Below, piece by piece: positions 1 to 12,801 of a stretch of DNA of 64,000 bases (its first letter is position 1; the number at the start of each line of letters is the position of its first letter). The DNA comes from Solenopsis invicta. Taxonomy: Eukaryota > Arthropoda > Insecta > Hymenoptera > Formicidae. The notes beneath the pieces are model-generated. The model worked only from the letters and a program-made list of their open reading frames with translations. It was not told the origin of the DNA and made no database searches. Position numbers and translations under genes: made by a program. The stretch covers positions 27,592,001 to 27,656,000 of the forward strand of contig NC_052668.1 of NCBI RefSeq assembly GCF_016802725.1. Direction: 5' to 3'.

Positions 1-1109
1 AAGTAAAAAACTAAATTTTTATAAGAAAAGTGCGGAATCCTATCTGATAAAACCATGTGTGACAAATAGTTCATCAATATACCCTTTTTAATTTTTATAA
101 TAATTAGTTGCTCAAAAATAAACTTCGACAATATCATTTGAATGAACTTAATTCCAATTTTATTACAAAACAAAAGAAATCTCCATTCATTATACATAAA
201 GGTCCTTAGTCTATTTTGATTCATTGTTGATACTATCAACAGTTTTTTATATGGAAAGAAATTTACTCATTTTAAGTTAAGATATGTATATTTTCTTGAA
301 TTATAATTTCCAAATTGAAAGAAATAATTGAAATAAATATTTATTTGTCTCCACAAAATATTGTATTGGAAACAAGTACTTTATCGTTCAAATGAAAATG
401 TTCCATTGAAACAGAAACACATTTCACTGTCAATGAAAAATTATTTACTTAAAACTAATAAATCTAATTACGTGAATACATGTACACGTAGAGGTATACA
501 TATATCAATTTTAACCTAAAATTCCAGTACTCCTTCTCTGAGATTGTTTTATTTGTGTGTTCACGAGAATGCGTAGTGCCACGCGGGTTAGCGATCCATA
601 CATCGTACCCTGCATCCGCCAGAACAAATGCTAAAAGAGCAATATCAGAATGTAATAACAAAGACAAATATTAGTCAATTCTGACGAAAGCAAATCAAAG
701 TTGATAAATATAGTATTTGATACATATCTACATTTGACACAATTATATCCTATTTCTGAATTAATCCAAATATAATATAAAAAAATTCCAATTCCAATTT
801 CGAAATAAAATAGAAACCACGCATTAATGTCGTCAATAAAACATGTATATAAAAAGTGTTTCAATATCTTATTTTAATTTTTAATTTAAATAAAAATGAA
901 TTTATGCATACACACGAAATTATTAATTCATGATTATGATTAGAACAAAAAAAAATTTCTTGATTCTTTATCTTAAAAAAACAACTTAATACTTAAATAT
1001 AATTGTATGGATATGATTGTATGTTTATGCAACAATATTTCGCCTTATTTGAAAAGGAGTAGGAGAGACCGGAGCTATTCGAAACACGGAGCAATTCAAA
1101 ATAATGGAA

Positions 1110-1237
1110 ATATCTTTTTATGGATACATGTTAAAAATTTACTTTAAATACTGTAAACATGTCCTAATGTAACATATCTTTTTATGGATACATGTTAAAA
1201 ATTTACTTTAAATACTGTAAACATGTCCTAATGTAAC
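1110..1237. repeat. 64-bp tandem duplication in intron 2 of the lipase pseudogene
   Basis: The sequence beginning ATATCTTTTTATGG is repeated twice in a row with a 64-bp period (starts at 1110 and 1174). The paralogous intron near 53830-53900 has one copy, so the duplication is private to unit 1. Confidence 0.8.
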
Positions 1238-2178
1238 AACGTTGCTAATAAAGTTTTGTCAGCGACGGCGTATATGTATATTGAAGTCGTGACAGTAAGA
1301 AACGTGTTTTGCAACAAACAAAGTAATTTCTGACAGTCAGCATTTCTTCGAAATTTAAATAAGAAAGATAAAATTCTTTTTAAAAGTTTTGAATATATCG
1401 TGTTACTTAAATGTATTTGAAACAATTTGTGTCTATACTTTTTGCTGTGTCTATTTTTGTAGACCATACTCAATAATGCGCAGGGTTTACGCCGGAGCTA
1501 TTTGAAACACTGAACGTCGTTCGGATAATTTTTTCTTCCACATTCGCGTTTTTTGAATTAAATGAATTAAAATAGACAATGTAATACTCAACAGATGTAA
1601 TTACACAAAACATGAATATTCTCTGACTTGTTCCGAAAACAACACTAAAACAATCAAATTCTCTATTGTATGTTTGTTTTCTTTATTATATGTAACTTTT
1701 CTAAATAATACTATAAATCCTTTTTGTAATAAAATAAAGTCTTAACCACAGCTTTTTTACACTTTTTTTTAAACTTAAAACATAAATTTCAGAATATTCC
1801 CGGGATGGATTTGAATTACTCCGGACTGAAGACTATTTGAAACACTTGACACTGGTCGACATTTTTATATGTAGTTCAAGGCAGGTACATTTTCGTGTTC
1901 TATCTATAACGGCATTGTGAAGGAGAAGATTTAACCTTTCAAACCGTTTAACTTTTTTTTTAATGGATACAGGACTCAGCAGACGCAAAAAAAGAAAAGT
2001 GTTCCAAATAGCCCCGGTTTCCCCTATACCAAAAATAGGGGAATTTTTTCAAATTAAAATTAAAGCTTGAAACTTTTACAATAGGGTCTACTGATTGTGA
2101 ATCCAAGGATTATAATCATATGTAAGTTTCAGTGTTCCGCATGTATCAAAATGGTGAATTGCAACATTGGGTTGCAAC

Positions 2179-2737
2179 CACAGATATCTATATTAAACCT
2201 AAACTGCTAAGTTTGGCTGAATAGCTGTGTCTGGCAGAATTTCTGGATTCGGCCATTTTACTCAAAAAGAAAATGGCTCCGACGTGTATGTTAGTGCGTA
2301 TGTGTTGTCAGTTGAGCCGGTTGAAAAAAAAAAATAAATGTACATGTTTGTAACATACGAGTTTTATGACATTCTAAGGTTATATTTCAAATAAGCATTA
2401 CATACACGTTTTAGATTTCCTTTAAATCGGCCTGAAATATTGCAAATGTGGATTAACGCAATTGGAAGAGAAGATTTTCAATCAACCAAAAATCATCTTA
2501 TTTGTAGTGCGTAATTTAAATTACGTAATTTAAATTTAAAGTTGAGAACTATATGGACAGACCAAGCACAAACGATGTGCTTGATATATTTTTTAAGATT
2601 CCTGCTCATGCATTCATATCTATAAGTGGCCATTTTGTTGTAGGTAACACGGTTGAAACCGGAAATCCTTCTTGCTTCAATACTGTCATGTGCTAATGGC
2701 ACAGGTTAGCGATCTAGATTTAGTATAGATATCTGTG
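2179..2737. mobile_element. hAT-like non-autonomous element
   Basis: The ends are inverted repeats (CACAGATATCTATA and its complement) flanked by 8-bp direct repeats GTTGCAAC (2171-2178) and GCTGCAAC (2738-2745), which differ at one base. The paralogous lipase intron near 54830-54840 lacks the insert and shows one copy of the target. An 8-bp duplication fits hAT. No transposase is recognisable inside. Confidence 0.7.
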
Positions 2738-2871
2738 GCTGCAACGCTCAATCAACCCCGAAAAAAACTTTTTTATACATATTATTACATATAATTATAT
2801 ATAAAATAAGCATAATTATATATAACTATATATAAAATACGTACATTTATAAATATTTCAATATACATATA

Positions 2872-3215
2872 GGTTGTCCATTTTAAAGGACCCACTCAAA
2901 TATCTTAGAAACACTGCGTTAAATTGAAATATGTTTCAGACAAAAGTTTGATAACTTTGAGGAGGAAAATTACAATATTGTATATAATGTAACTTTTAAG
3001 TCTCATAACTTGGAAAATATTTAACTCAAAAGTAAGTTAGTGTATGCAAGAAAAAATGGGGAGTTTTATTTTAAAAATGCAAAGTAACCTTATCCTGATG
3101 ACCTTAACAATGTTATTTAATGACATCTTATGTACCTCTCAAAGCCATAAAACTTTTGTCTAAAACATTTTTCAATTTAACGTCAATTTTTAAGATTTCT
3201 GAGTGAATCTTTTTA
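2872..3215. repeat. Fold-back element shared by both lipase copies (unit 1)
   Basis: The two ends are inverted copies: the left starts TCCATTTTAAAGGACCCAC and the right ends in the degenerate complement of the same sequence. A second copy lies at the matching intron position, 54963-55312. The insertion therefore predates the lipase duplication. Confidence 0.7.
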
Positions 3216-3779
3216 AATAAAAAATTCTTTATATTAAAAAATATATAATTATACATATTTTACGTATAATTTTATATAATTATGTTTATTCTATATATTA
3301 TATATAAAAATTTTCTTCCTGGAATTAGTTGGACGCTGCAGCTCAATGGCGCATCCGCCATTTTGGTACCTTCGAAACACCTGAACATTTAAATTCACAC
3401 ATTACCTATTATGATTCTTGAATTTAGTTGAGTATATCCTGAAAGTTTAAAACTTTAATTTTAACTGTGACAAATCCCGCTACTTTGGTATACCCTTTTA
3501 ATGTTTTAACAATTTAATTAAGTCATTGTTCCTTTACCTAAACTTCGGTTGCCAGTAATAGTATAACAAGACGAATCGCACAGAATGCCGGGCACCACAA
3601 AGTCAAACAGGTTTATTTGAATCGGTAGAATCTACTGGTCCTGTTATCCGATGGAGTGCCAAAATGTAACCATCAGAAGTTGTCACATTATGCTCCTCAC
3701 CATTATATCCGTATTTGCTTATTAGTTGCATCTGTACAACAGAACGACTACTTTGAATTTAAATTTGTTTATCTTATTG

Positions 3780-3985
3780 ATTATTGATACTAAATATATT
3801 TAGTATCAATTAAATGTTTTGTCAATATAACTAAAAATAATTATACTTTTTTGTAGTTTATTCTGAATATTTAGTAACTTATACCAGATTCGATAATACT
3901 AAATATTTAAAAAAATAAAATTATTTTTGATTAAATTGACACAATATTTAATTGATACTATTTTACTATACATTTGGTAGTTAAA
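3780..3985. repeat. Remnant of a palindromic element in lipase-pseudogene intron 1
   Basis: The ends carry inverted copies of the motif TAGTATCAATTAAAT. The longer version at 56060-56531 in unit 2 has clearer ends (ACTACCAAATGTATA) and an extra nested insert. Confidence 0.55.
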
Positions 3986-5473
3986 ACCCGACTTTTTTTT
4001 CAGTGCAGGCACGATTCCGTCAGCGTAATTTTTATGTGTGTGTCATTCTACCGTTTTTTTTCTCGTGTTAAAGTTACGAAATGAGCGCCGGAGAACAAAC
4101 GGAAGAAAGAGTCGATTGGCAACCGCGATGATCATTTTGCTGTACAATTTTGACGTCTCGCCTGCCCAAAAGTAAGCGAGAAGACGAGGACTACCGCTGA
4201 AAGATTAACGGAGCAAGATTCTCAGAACGTAATGGACTCCTTCACTGCTTTATCGTTTTCTGCAGAACAGATGCACCCTTTTGTCAGGAAATCTGTTTGC
4301 AGGGAAGGCGAAAGTATCGGCATTTGAAAGCAACATAAAAAAAGTGCCGCACCGACCATCGTACGAAAGAGGATGCGAGCATGTCCATCAGCAATAAAAA
4401 AATTTTATGACAGGATCATTAGGGGATGGAGGCCATCTTCAGGTGGAGGTACGCGGTCACTCTCTATCGATTTCCGCAGGCGCAACGCTGCCGCTCTGCA
4501 AATCATGCCAAATTCGAGACTGGCGCTTAACGGCCGTGCGATTTGCACTTCGCAAAAATCGAACCACCTGGCCGCGACTAATACGGAAGCGACAATTAAG
4601 ATAAGTGGGTACGTCATCGCAAGCCTCCCGCAGGATCGGCAATCGATGATCACTTGAATCAATTTTTGGACGCGTTTCGTACTGCACAGAGCCTTCATAA
4701 GCGGTATCATTTAAATGACAAAAAAAAAAGATATTTGTTACAATAAAAATATCTAACGTTTAGAGTGTCATCTTGGGTATCATGGTGAATTACAGAAATC
4801 TAAATAAAACCTAAATCCAAATCGAAGATTGACACATTTTTATTGTAAAATAATTTTTAAAATTTTTTATCATTTAAACGATTTCAAATTTGTCACTCAA
4901 TTTAGTTTCTTCTTTAAGAATAAATATTTATTTTCTATTATTTTTAACTCTCTCGTCGAAAGACTTATTTATTTATAGAATTCCTGTTTAGTTTTACAGC
5001 AATGAGTTTTGACTCTTAGTAGAGTGGGAAATCACTTAAACATTTAAGCTTGTGCAATATTTGTGTTTAATTTGACACTTTATTATGACTCTTATCAAAT
5101 AGATATTTAAAAATTATTTAGAAAATAATCATGCTTTGAATATAATAATGAAAATGGTTTTTATTCAGTTTCTAATTTATTTATTTTTTAAATTTGATTT
5201 CAATTGAATGTGCAAATGTGTGTTAATTGAAAATAAAGAAATGATTGCACTCACCGTGGTAAGTTTTGCATCCTCAGGAACTTCAGGTGATAAATTCGGG
5301 ATTTCTGGTATCTGTTCTGATGGGTCCAATTTTGATATTTGATTTATCGCATCATCTATCAATCCAGCGTTCGTGGATGTCAGAATAGAGATGAGAAGAA
5401 TCAGTAACAACATGGTTGCTCGATAAGATCGTTACTTGTCGATGAAACAGAAAAAGTAAAGTGGATTTCTTAA

Positions 5474-5655
5474 CCTTTTAGGTACGGTACGCCACTATAG
5501 TGGCTTCCGTGGATACCATCAATTTGAACGGTACACCACTATAGTGGCTTTCCGCGAATACTATCAATTTGAACGGTACGCCACTATAGTGGCTTTGTGG
5601 ATAACATCAATGCCGCCTTTAATGTATTTACCGCCGCGCCGCTCGACATTACTGC
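5474..5655 (+). mobile_element. piggyBac copy 1, left end with three subterminal palindromes
   Basis: This left end is intact, with TTAA then CCTTTTAGG. Inside are three spaced repeats of about 48 bp, each centred on the palindrome CCACTATAGTGG and separated by ATCAATTTGAACGGTAC. Such repeats are plausible transposase-binding sites. Similarity to copy 2 ends near CTCGACATTACT. Confidence 0.75.
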
Positions 5656-6129
5656 ACTGAAAAAAAAGATTTGCCGCAATGGCCAATTTTTATTGTAACT
5701 GCATAAAAATTTGCTGCTACAATCATTTACATTATTAAGATAGCAAATCGCAATGCCAGTATATGATTTTGACTAGGCTAAGGTAACCAACTTTTAAAGA
5801 TAGTAAATAATTGGTTGCCGTAGGCAACTTCTTAGTCGCAAAAGATCGCTTCTTTATCGACTAAGTTGATGAGACAATTGGCTGAACTAGCTAACTCAGT
5901 TTGCCGTGCGGTCAGCGATCAGCGCGCGATAGGAATTTGTTTCGCAACGCTTACTGATTTCTGGAATCACACGTTTTTCACTCGCTTTATGTCATGAAGT
6001 CCGTTTGGAGCCTTCAACGTATTTGAACGTGTCCATTACCGGAATTATGAAGTCGCTGATTGCATTGCTTGAAGGAAAGTGAAAAAAGTTTGATATCTAC
6101 GTGCGAGTGATGGTCGACAATGGGGGGTG

Positions 6130-6216
6130 GGGAGGAGAGACGGGGACGGGAACGACGACGGTGACGGGGACGACGACGGGGATGACGACGGGGACGGCGA
6201 CGTCGGGGACGGCGAC
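6130..6216. repeat. G-rich minisatellite of GACGGGGACG-type units
   Basis: This is a strongly strand-asymmetric run of degenerate GACGAC/GGGGACG units. The open frame across it is an artefact of the repeat. The rest of 5656-6612 has no gene that I can see. Confidence 0.8.
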
Positions 6217-6248
6217 GTTATTGTTTAACACTACAAAAACGCGTGATA

Positions 6249-6496
6249 TCAGTACAAAATTAGTTTTTCAAAAAAAGGTAAAAAAGGCGCCAAGTATGTG
6301 TGCATACTTCTCAAATCTTTATTTTTTTTTATAAAACCCAAGTAGTACTTTCTTTACATCCTCATTGAAAAATTTTTCAATGAGGATATAAAAAATCACT
6401 TGAGTTTTGTAGAAAGAAAAATAAAGATTTGAGAAGTATGCACACATACTTGGTGCCTTTTTTTACCTTTTTTTTGAAAAGGTAATTTTGTACTGA
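6249..6496. mobile_element. 248-bp hairpin MITE with TA target duplication
   Basis: Arms of about 100 bp are inverted copies, the ends read TCAGTACAAAATTA, and TA flanks both sides (6247-6248, 6497-6498). The TA duplication fits Tc1/mariner mobilisation. A half copy, without its partner arm, remains at about 18172-18208. Confidence 0.8.
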
Positions 6497-7850
6497 TAGA
6501 TATTACATTGAAAGTTGCTGTTGATATAAGGTTATCTGCAGTTCTCACATATACACTTTTTATTGTTATAATTTAGAGAACTCGATTCAAATTCTTTACC
6601 TGTGCGCAAATCATGGACCAGTGGACTATCGATATATTAGACAAGTGGAAATTTTCTTCGTGCAAAGCAATATTCCAAGGTAATTTTATTTTTCATCGAG
6701 GTTGTTTTGTTATTGTATTATTTGTGTAATATAAAGTGTTTGTACTTCTTGTCTTTATAAAATTAGTGCAAAATATTTTAAATAATTTGGAATTATAGTG
6801 TTTGTATTGTTATTGTTATTTTACAATTTACACTTTTGCTGTTGTTGTCTTTCTCTTAGAGCAAGAAATAGATAAGGATAGTTTTTTAAAATTAAGTGAA
6901 GAGCACATATGTTTATTGATTTCTTGATTTGGCACACAAGCTAAATTCTTAAATTTATGGAAAGATTTAATATCTTCACCACAAAAGGTAAAATATATCA
7001 TTTATTTGCTACAATAATAACAATTCAAAAGATTTTTCTATAAAATGTTTAGTAATACAAAGTACAAGCAAGGATCATTCTTCCTATATTAATAACTTAA
7101 AACAAGCCAAAATTTCATATTGTAAAAAAGTTATTGTTGCATAAAATGAACAATATATCCTTTGTTATTTGTTTACATCATTTAATCTTCTTCCTTTTAT
7201 TTTTTTATATTTTAGATTAAAAATGCAGAAAACATAGAAGAAATTATTGATGATGTCGATATTGTTATCGATAATACTTGTATAATAATAGATGTTCAAA
7301 ACGATATAGAAAATATATCTGAAGAAAAAGAACCAGATAAATCTACTGATGTGTCAATGATTGAGGAGTCACGGTCACAGCAAACAAAACGTTACAGGGA
7401 AAATTCTTTTCATGGAAACCGGAAACATACTTGTATTTTAAATGTCAGTTTTTATTTAGCATTGCCATTATTTTAAATAATAAAAAATTATAAATTAAAT
7501 TTTATCATAGGATGTAAGGCTTTATCTTGAACGAACAAGTGAAGGAAAAAGTTACTTTGGTTTGTACAACAAGCAAGGTTTTGATAATGCTCTGAGGACT
7601 GATATAGCGAAATATATTATATCAGCTGAGTTAGCAAACGATCCGAATAAACGGTAAGTGTGATGCAATAATTTGTTATGTTAATTATTTCACAATTATT
7701 GTTATAACTATGATATAAACAAAATTAATGATGTAATTTTTTTATAGAATTACTCCAGACGATTTTAGGCGACTTAGTCAACAAATTGTACAACTTTTTC
7801 CTATGGAAATTGTGGTTAGTTTAATATAATTTTTATTTTAATTTTTTATA

Positions 7851-8744
7851 GAGGAGAAGCGGGTATTATGGCTACTGTCGACAATATGGTTACTCCTATT
7901 ATCTCCGTTATTAGATGACGTATTCTAACAATTGCTTATGGAGTTATTCATTTAGTAGCCCACCGTTTTTTAGTGATGTTAATATGACAATACATAATAA
8001 GTGACAATTGTTATAAGGCATTTTTACTTTTGAGCACTTCTAAACTTTTTCAAGGTTCACCTTTAACCTTTAATTACTCATACTTTCTCATTATTCTTAA
8101 ACTTGAGTATATTATCACACGAATGTACATACACTTGAGTGTTTTTTTTTATTATTTACCTTCTTATTCAGCTATACACATTTTGAGTTATACAAAGTTA
8201 AAACAATAACATGGAATTTCATTAATATGGCCTTTTAAGCAAAATTTTTATATTGAAATATTTCTTCGTATAAATCAATCGTCATTCTAGAGAGCGGTGT
8301 TTAAAAACATTAAAAACATTATTTTATGCTTGTTGTTTAATGTTAAACAGAGATAGAATGACATTTCTAACTAAATTTCTAATGGTATTTTTAAAGTTAC
8401 TGAACGCAAGAAAATTCTATATTAGGAAAATTCTAAACAATGAAAAATTAAAAATACATAATTTTGTAACAAGATACTGTGTTTCTGCTAAACTAAACTA
8501 ACTTTTTTAAATTATTCTTATAGATAGCCATGTTACAACCACTTTTTTTCTGCCACCGATTATGCAGAGCATTAGATTTTTATAAATCACGTCCTAAATA
8601 ATAAATATCTCATTACTTTAAGCCTAGAATCTGTCAAACAATATTTTGACGAATGTAATCGTTCAAGTTTCAATAGAAAATATTAATTATAAACAAAATG
8701 ATTTAATAAAATGAAAATGGGTGCCATATTACCCTCTTCTCCTC
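7851..8744. mobile_element. GAGGAGAAG-family non-autonomous element, copy 1
   Basis: Terminal inverted repeats (GAGGAGAAGCGGGTA and the complement of TACCCTCTTCTCCTC) are flanked by TA on both sides. Relatives lie at 43223-44098 and 58582-59828. No transposase frame is present. The TA target suggests a Tc1/mariner-like source. Confidence 0.8.
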
Positions 8745-8803
8745 TAATAATATAATTATATGTTCTTTTTATTTATGCATTTTACTTTAATTGATATAGG
8801 ATA

Positions 8804-8962
8804 CTTGGGACACTGCCCGTCATTGATTTGACGAGTCTTAGTAGATGGCTGACTTACCGACGTCATAGTCTAACATATACAATATATGCTAGACTATGGC
8901 GTCGGTAAGTCAACCATCTACTATGACCCGTCGAATCAATGACGGGCAGTGTACATCCCAAG
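8804..8962. repeat. Palindromic element with CTTGGGA ends
   Basis: Arms of about 70 bp are inverted copies (CACTGCCCGTCATTGATT to the central ATATACAATATAT), differing by small indels. It lies in an intron of the first module gene and codes for nothing. Confidence 0.75.
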
Positions 8963-8994
8963 AAGAAAGAAGTCCATTGGGACTGTTCGTGCAG

Positions 8995-9136
8995 GGGAAG
9001 GTTCCGATAGCGCACAATACTATTGCACACAAGCCACTCACAACCACTCATAGCGCTTGAACAGAAGAATATCACTAGGCACCAGCCGCTGTGATTGGCT
9101 GTGTGCAATAGTACTGTGCGCTATCGGAACCTTCCC
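8995..9136. repeat. 142-bp MITE with GGGAAGGTTCC ends
   Basis: Terminal inverted repeats of about 40 bp begin GGGAAGGTTCCGATAGCGCA and surround a short non-repeated core. I see no clear target duplication. Confidence 0.75.
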
Positions 9137-10467
9137 AATTATATTATTTTATTTTTAAAATATTATTTTTAAATATTGTGTATTTTTTCAATTTTAGTTA
9201 GAACAAGATTTCAATTACCTATATCCAAATAACTCGATGCAACTTCTATCTAATTGGGAGAAAATTGTTCACAAATTAAAAAAACTTTTGAGAAATATAA
9301 AATCCGCAAGTGTTGAAGGTAATATATCTAAATATTTTTTGGTTTGCTGCCTTTTATCAATAGAGAGTTTTGCAAGAATCAGCTTATTTTCAGAGGAAAC
9401 TGTGAAGGTACTACTAGCAATTCCAACATTTTTCTCTCCAACAAATGTTAGAAAGTGGCGTCTTACAGCTGCAGACTTAAGTACTGGTTTCCCGTTGCAC
9501 ATCAAGGTACATACATAGATTTTGCCTATGGGGATATTAAAATTAAAAATTTTACTAACAAAATCATGTATGTTTTATGTACACGTATATAGACTTCTCT
9601 GTAATGTTTACGTCGTATTAATTACACAGAATTAAAAATGCTTTAAATTACATAAAAATGAAAGCGTGTAATATCAGATGCAAACAATATAAAATTCGAT
9701 ACTGTACTTTTTTGCAAGTGAATAAAAGCGCTTTCATGTTAGAATTCAGCAATCACTTCAACATCCTCATTAACACATTGATAATATTATAAGATAAAAG
9801 AAAAAGCGGTCTAAAAAATATTTATAAAAATATTTGTAAAATATTTATATTTTATTTATATTTGTAAATATTTATAAAAATATTAAAAATTTCACAAATT
9901 TCTTTCTTTAGGCTTTACAAGACTTGGAGGTGCAAGTGGAACGTATGAAACAGAAACTCTTTGCTGTTAAGAAGCAACTTCAGCCGTTCCCTATCATCAT
10001 TGGTAAAAATCCAGCAAATATAACTGAATCCTATGTTTACATTAACAACTTTCCGTATAAGGTAGAGAGCCCTTTATGTGCAATAGATGTGTGCTTCAAA
10101 GTGTATCACGCATTGCATGCGTTCTATCCCTTTCAAAGTAGTCAGCCATGCCTTTTCCTTCAGCAAGCTATTTATCAATTTAAAACTCAATGGGATGAAC
10201 ATGTACCATCTGTCGCAACATTGGTAAATGATTATATGCAGTTAACAGATGATTAAATTAACAAGTTAACAATTTTGTTAAAAGCAATTTACGAAAATTA
10301 TAAAATTACATATAATTTACATATAATTTTAAATTATAAGTTTAATTCTTAAACTTATAATTTAAAATTCTAACGTATACTTAAAAATATTTCTTAAATT
10401 ATAAGAAATAACCTTATTTTACATTCAACTTTAATTAATGGGTAGATAATTTAGGTCATAAAAAAAT

Positions 10468-12157
10468 ATGAAAATGATAAAGTGTATAGGACAAAATTGT
10501 ACCTTATCTTTGACTTCTGTCAATGCTTTACAGTTGCATTTAAGTACTGTTCATAAATTTGATGAAATTACCGTATATAAATGTCAAGTGTCCCAATGTT
10601 TATCGGATTATGATTTATGGAGAAAATTCCGAAAATATCTCATATTCTATCATAAGTTTCTAGCTAATTGTGCCATTAAGAATCTTAATCAAACTTGTGA
10701 TAATAGAAGTAATAAAACTAACTTACAAGTATTTGACTCAGACTCTGACATTAAAGACGTTAATTTTTCTAATGATTTTGTTAATAAAATAACAGTTTCC
10801 AAAGAATCTATCAATAATAAACTTCATAACTGCTTGTTACATTATATTGCAAAATTGTACGCAGATCCAATTTTGCCCCAAAGCTATGTTCAAATTGTAA
10901 TGGATGATACAGCTGCCTTGTTCTTTAATGTTATATCACTTCTGAAGCCTGCTATATGTTTTATGTGTAATGAAGCTCAATCAGTTAAGAATATATTATC
11001 AAATATATTCGATTTATTTAATTTATTTATATAGTTCTTAAATTATTTACAAATTTCAATTCTGACTATAACTGTATGAAAGTTTTACAGACAACAGATT
11101 ATTTTATTAAACCTAAGCTATATATTATTGGCAATGTTGTAAGTGAAAAAAGAATTAATGGACGAATCATTAAAGACATAGTTCCCGTATATGATCAGTT
11201 TCTACCGCTTCGTACAATTTTGAAAGCTTTGTTTAGTCTTCCAGGTGTGTTTGACACCGTTTACAATTATATGGTAAATTTAATGCAGGAGACAGCTGTA
11301 TTGTCCAATTTTGTTCAGGGTAAATTAAGGAGAAAAAAGAAAACTGATTATTTTTCTGATAAAATTGTTTTCCTTCTTTTCGTTTATTACGATGACTTTG
11401 AAGTAAATAATCCTTTGGAGAGTCATAAAGCGATTCAAAAGATAGATGGAACCTATATCACTATTTCATACGTTCCACCAGAATATTGTTCCACATTGAA
11501 TGAAATTTTTGTTGCTTTATTGTTTCATACATCTGATAGAGCCCAATTTAAAAACGCAGCTATGTTTCGCATATTAGTAGATGAAATCAATTTCCTTCAG
11601 GACCATGGTATTGTCTTACATTTGCCACAGGGTGACCGAAAGGTATATTTTGCTCAAGGTTTATTGACTGGGGATAATCTTGAACTCAATACGATATTAG
11701 GTTATTCAATTCAGTTTTAATGCCACCACTTATTATTGCCGCTTTTGCACTACACGAAAGGAAGATTGTGAAAAAGATTGCTTTGTGCGAAAAGAAAATT
11801 TGAAAAGGACAGAAAGATACTTAAACAATGTTCATGATGGTCTGTCCAATTCTGGTTTAAATGAATATTCAATTTGGACTGAAGTTAATGGATTTCATGT
11901 TTATGAAAATTTTGTTTTAGGCCCTTTGTTACATGAGATGGCAAAAGGTACATTGTCTACGATATGGAATGAGTCCTTTGTTATACTTTTTTATATTTAA
12001 AGAAAAACATTTTGCAATTCAACAACTTAATGAAAGAATAAAAACTTTTGATTATTATATAAATGGATTTTTGAATAGACCACCACTTGTAACAGAGAAG
12101 GAAGTGAGAAGCAAGCATATAAGCATGTCAGGCACTGAAATGATTAATTTTTTTTAA
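10468..12157 (+). pseudogene. Second gene of the two-gene module: C2H2-plus-transposase-like protein, frameshifted
   Basis: The reading starts MKMIKCIGQNC and shows a C2H2-like knuckle (C-x4-C, then LQLHLSTVHKF). It continues in fragments: 10468-11034, 11076-11720, then in a shifted frame through 11720-12000 (ATTYYCRFCTTRKEDCEKDC) and on to 12157. The order matches a family I remember from arthropod and cnidarian genomes. There the segment DNLxLNxILG is followed by a YxCRFC zinc knuckle and a MHDxLEG motif; here that motif has degenerated to LLHEMAKGT. At least three frame changes are needed, so the gene is dead. It starts 212 bp after its partner, on the same strand, which suggests that the pair moved as one unit. 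The superfamily is uncertain; relatives of En/Spm-type elements are my best guess. Confidence 0.55.
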
Positions 12158-12167
12158 TTTTTAGTTT

Positions 12168-12707
12168 TTTATGACTAGTTATCGCAAATTACTAATTGTT
12201 AAATAGAGAATAAACGAATTCTGTTTCACTTGACATGCACTTCAGCAGAGAAATCTCCGAAACAATCTTTTACTATTTGGTATATCAGTGTCAGGTATTG
12301 TTGCTTTATATTTCAATACAGGATGATTCTCGCGGTATGCGAAACAAAAGGCATGTCTAACCTATCGTTAGACTTAGAAAGTCGTACACAGAGACAGGTT
12401 TCTTCAGATTCAGTATTCTTATTTATTTGATTGAAATTTATTTTATTGAAATAACATGTGCTTATACCAAACATTACTTGTTTGAATAAAAATTTCGTTG
12501 TTTCGTTAAAACAATCTCTATTATTTAATAGAAATAACCCTATCATTTGAAGTAATATTTTTTAACCAAATAATATGTTATTTGAAAACAATAAGTATAC
12601 AAACAATGAAACAACTTCTCCAGATATTAACAAGAAAAAAAGTTTTTATGACGTTTGCACCGTCTTAAGGATATAGTGTTGCGGACAAGCGCGCCATTCC
12701 TAAAAGG
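12168..12707 (+). mobile_element. piggyBac copy 1, internally deleted remainder with right end
   Basis: This segment matches copy 2 from 36855 onward (ACTAGTTATCGCAAATTAC) through the non-coding stretch after 37310. It then jumps across most of the transposase to the right end (GTTGCGGACAAGCGCGCC and CCTAAAAGG), followed by TTAA at 12708-12711. With the left end at 5474 it brackets a 7.2-kb copy whose interior is occupied by the two-gene module. Confidence 0.7.
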
Positions 12708-12711
12708 TTAA

Positions 12712-12757
12712 AGGCGATTTCCAAAAACCCATAGGGATAATACAGAAGAGGATTATT

Positions 12758-12801
<44 letters not shown>

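Larger units (their letters stand above)
516..5413 (-). pseudogene. Acid lipase pseudogene, unit-1 copy (exons 1-3; remainder not found)
   Basis: This is a decayed paralogue of the lipase at 46009-58060. Exon 1 (5413-5255) encodes a signal peptide (MLLLILLISILTSTNA) and the same 53-residue start as the intact gene. Exon 2 (3731-3538) is one base longer than its paralogue; the extra base, in the stretch after residues KPV, shifts the frame and gives an immediate stop. Exon 3 (630-516) keeps the family motif GYDVWIANPRGT. Exon 4 should begin about 60 bp past the end of the shared intron sequence, but similarity to the paralogue stops near position 450 and no exon 4 is visible. The promoter-side DNA is cut off 57 bp upstream of the ATG by the block starting at 5474. 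Splice sites of exons 1-3 are otherwise conserved. I conclude that this copy cannot make a lipase. Confidence 0.85.
6613..10256 (+). pseudogene. First gene of a two-gene transposon-like module (SAM-like N terminus), broken
   Basis: Seven exons with GT-AG borders and matching phases can be followed: 6613-6679, 6860-6987, 7216-7443, 7511-7653, 7748-7814, 9198-9506 and 9912-10256. Together they make about 430 codons. The first two resemble a SAM-type helical domain (MDQWTIDILDKW, then EEHICLLIS and FGTQAKFL). Later exons carry DVRLYLERTSEGKSYFGLY and DDFRRLSQQIVQLFP, a pattern I associate with an uncharacterised invertebrate family found beside transposon-like genes. An in-frame TGA in exon 2 (after LLIS) breaks the frame. 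Intron 5 carries three inserted elements. I do not know the biochemical function. Confidence 0.6.

Noticed and set aside
6101..6334. Thr/Gly-rich frame starting MRVMVDNGGW
   Set aside because: It is created by the GACGGGGACG minisatellite and runs into a MITE.
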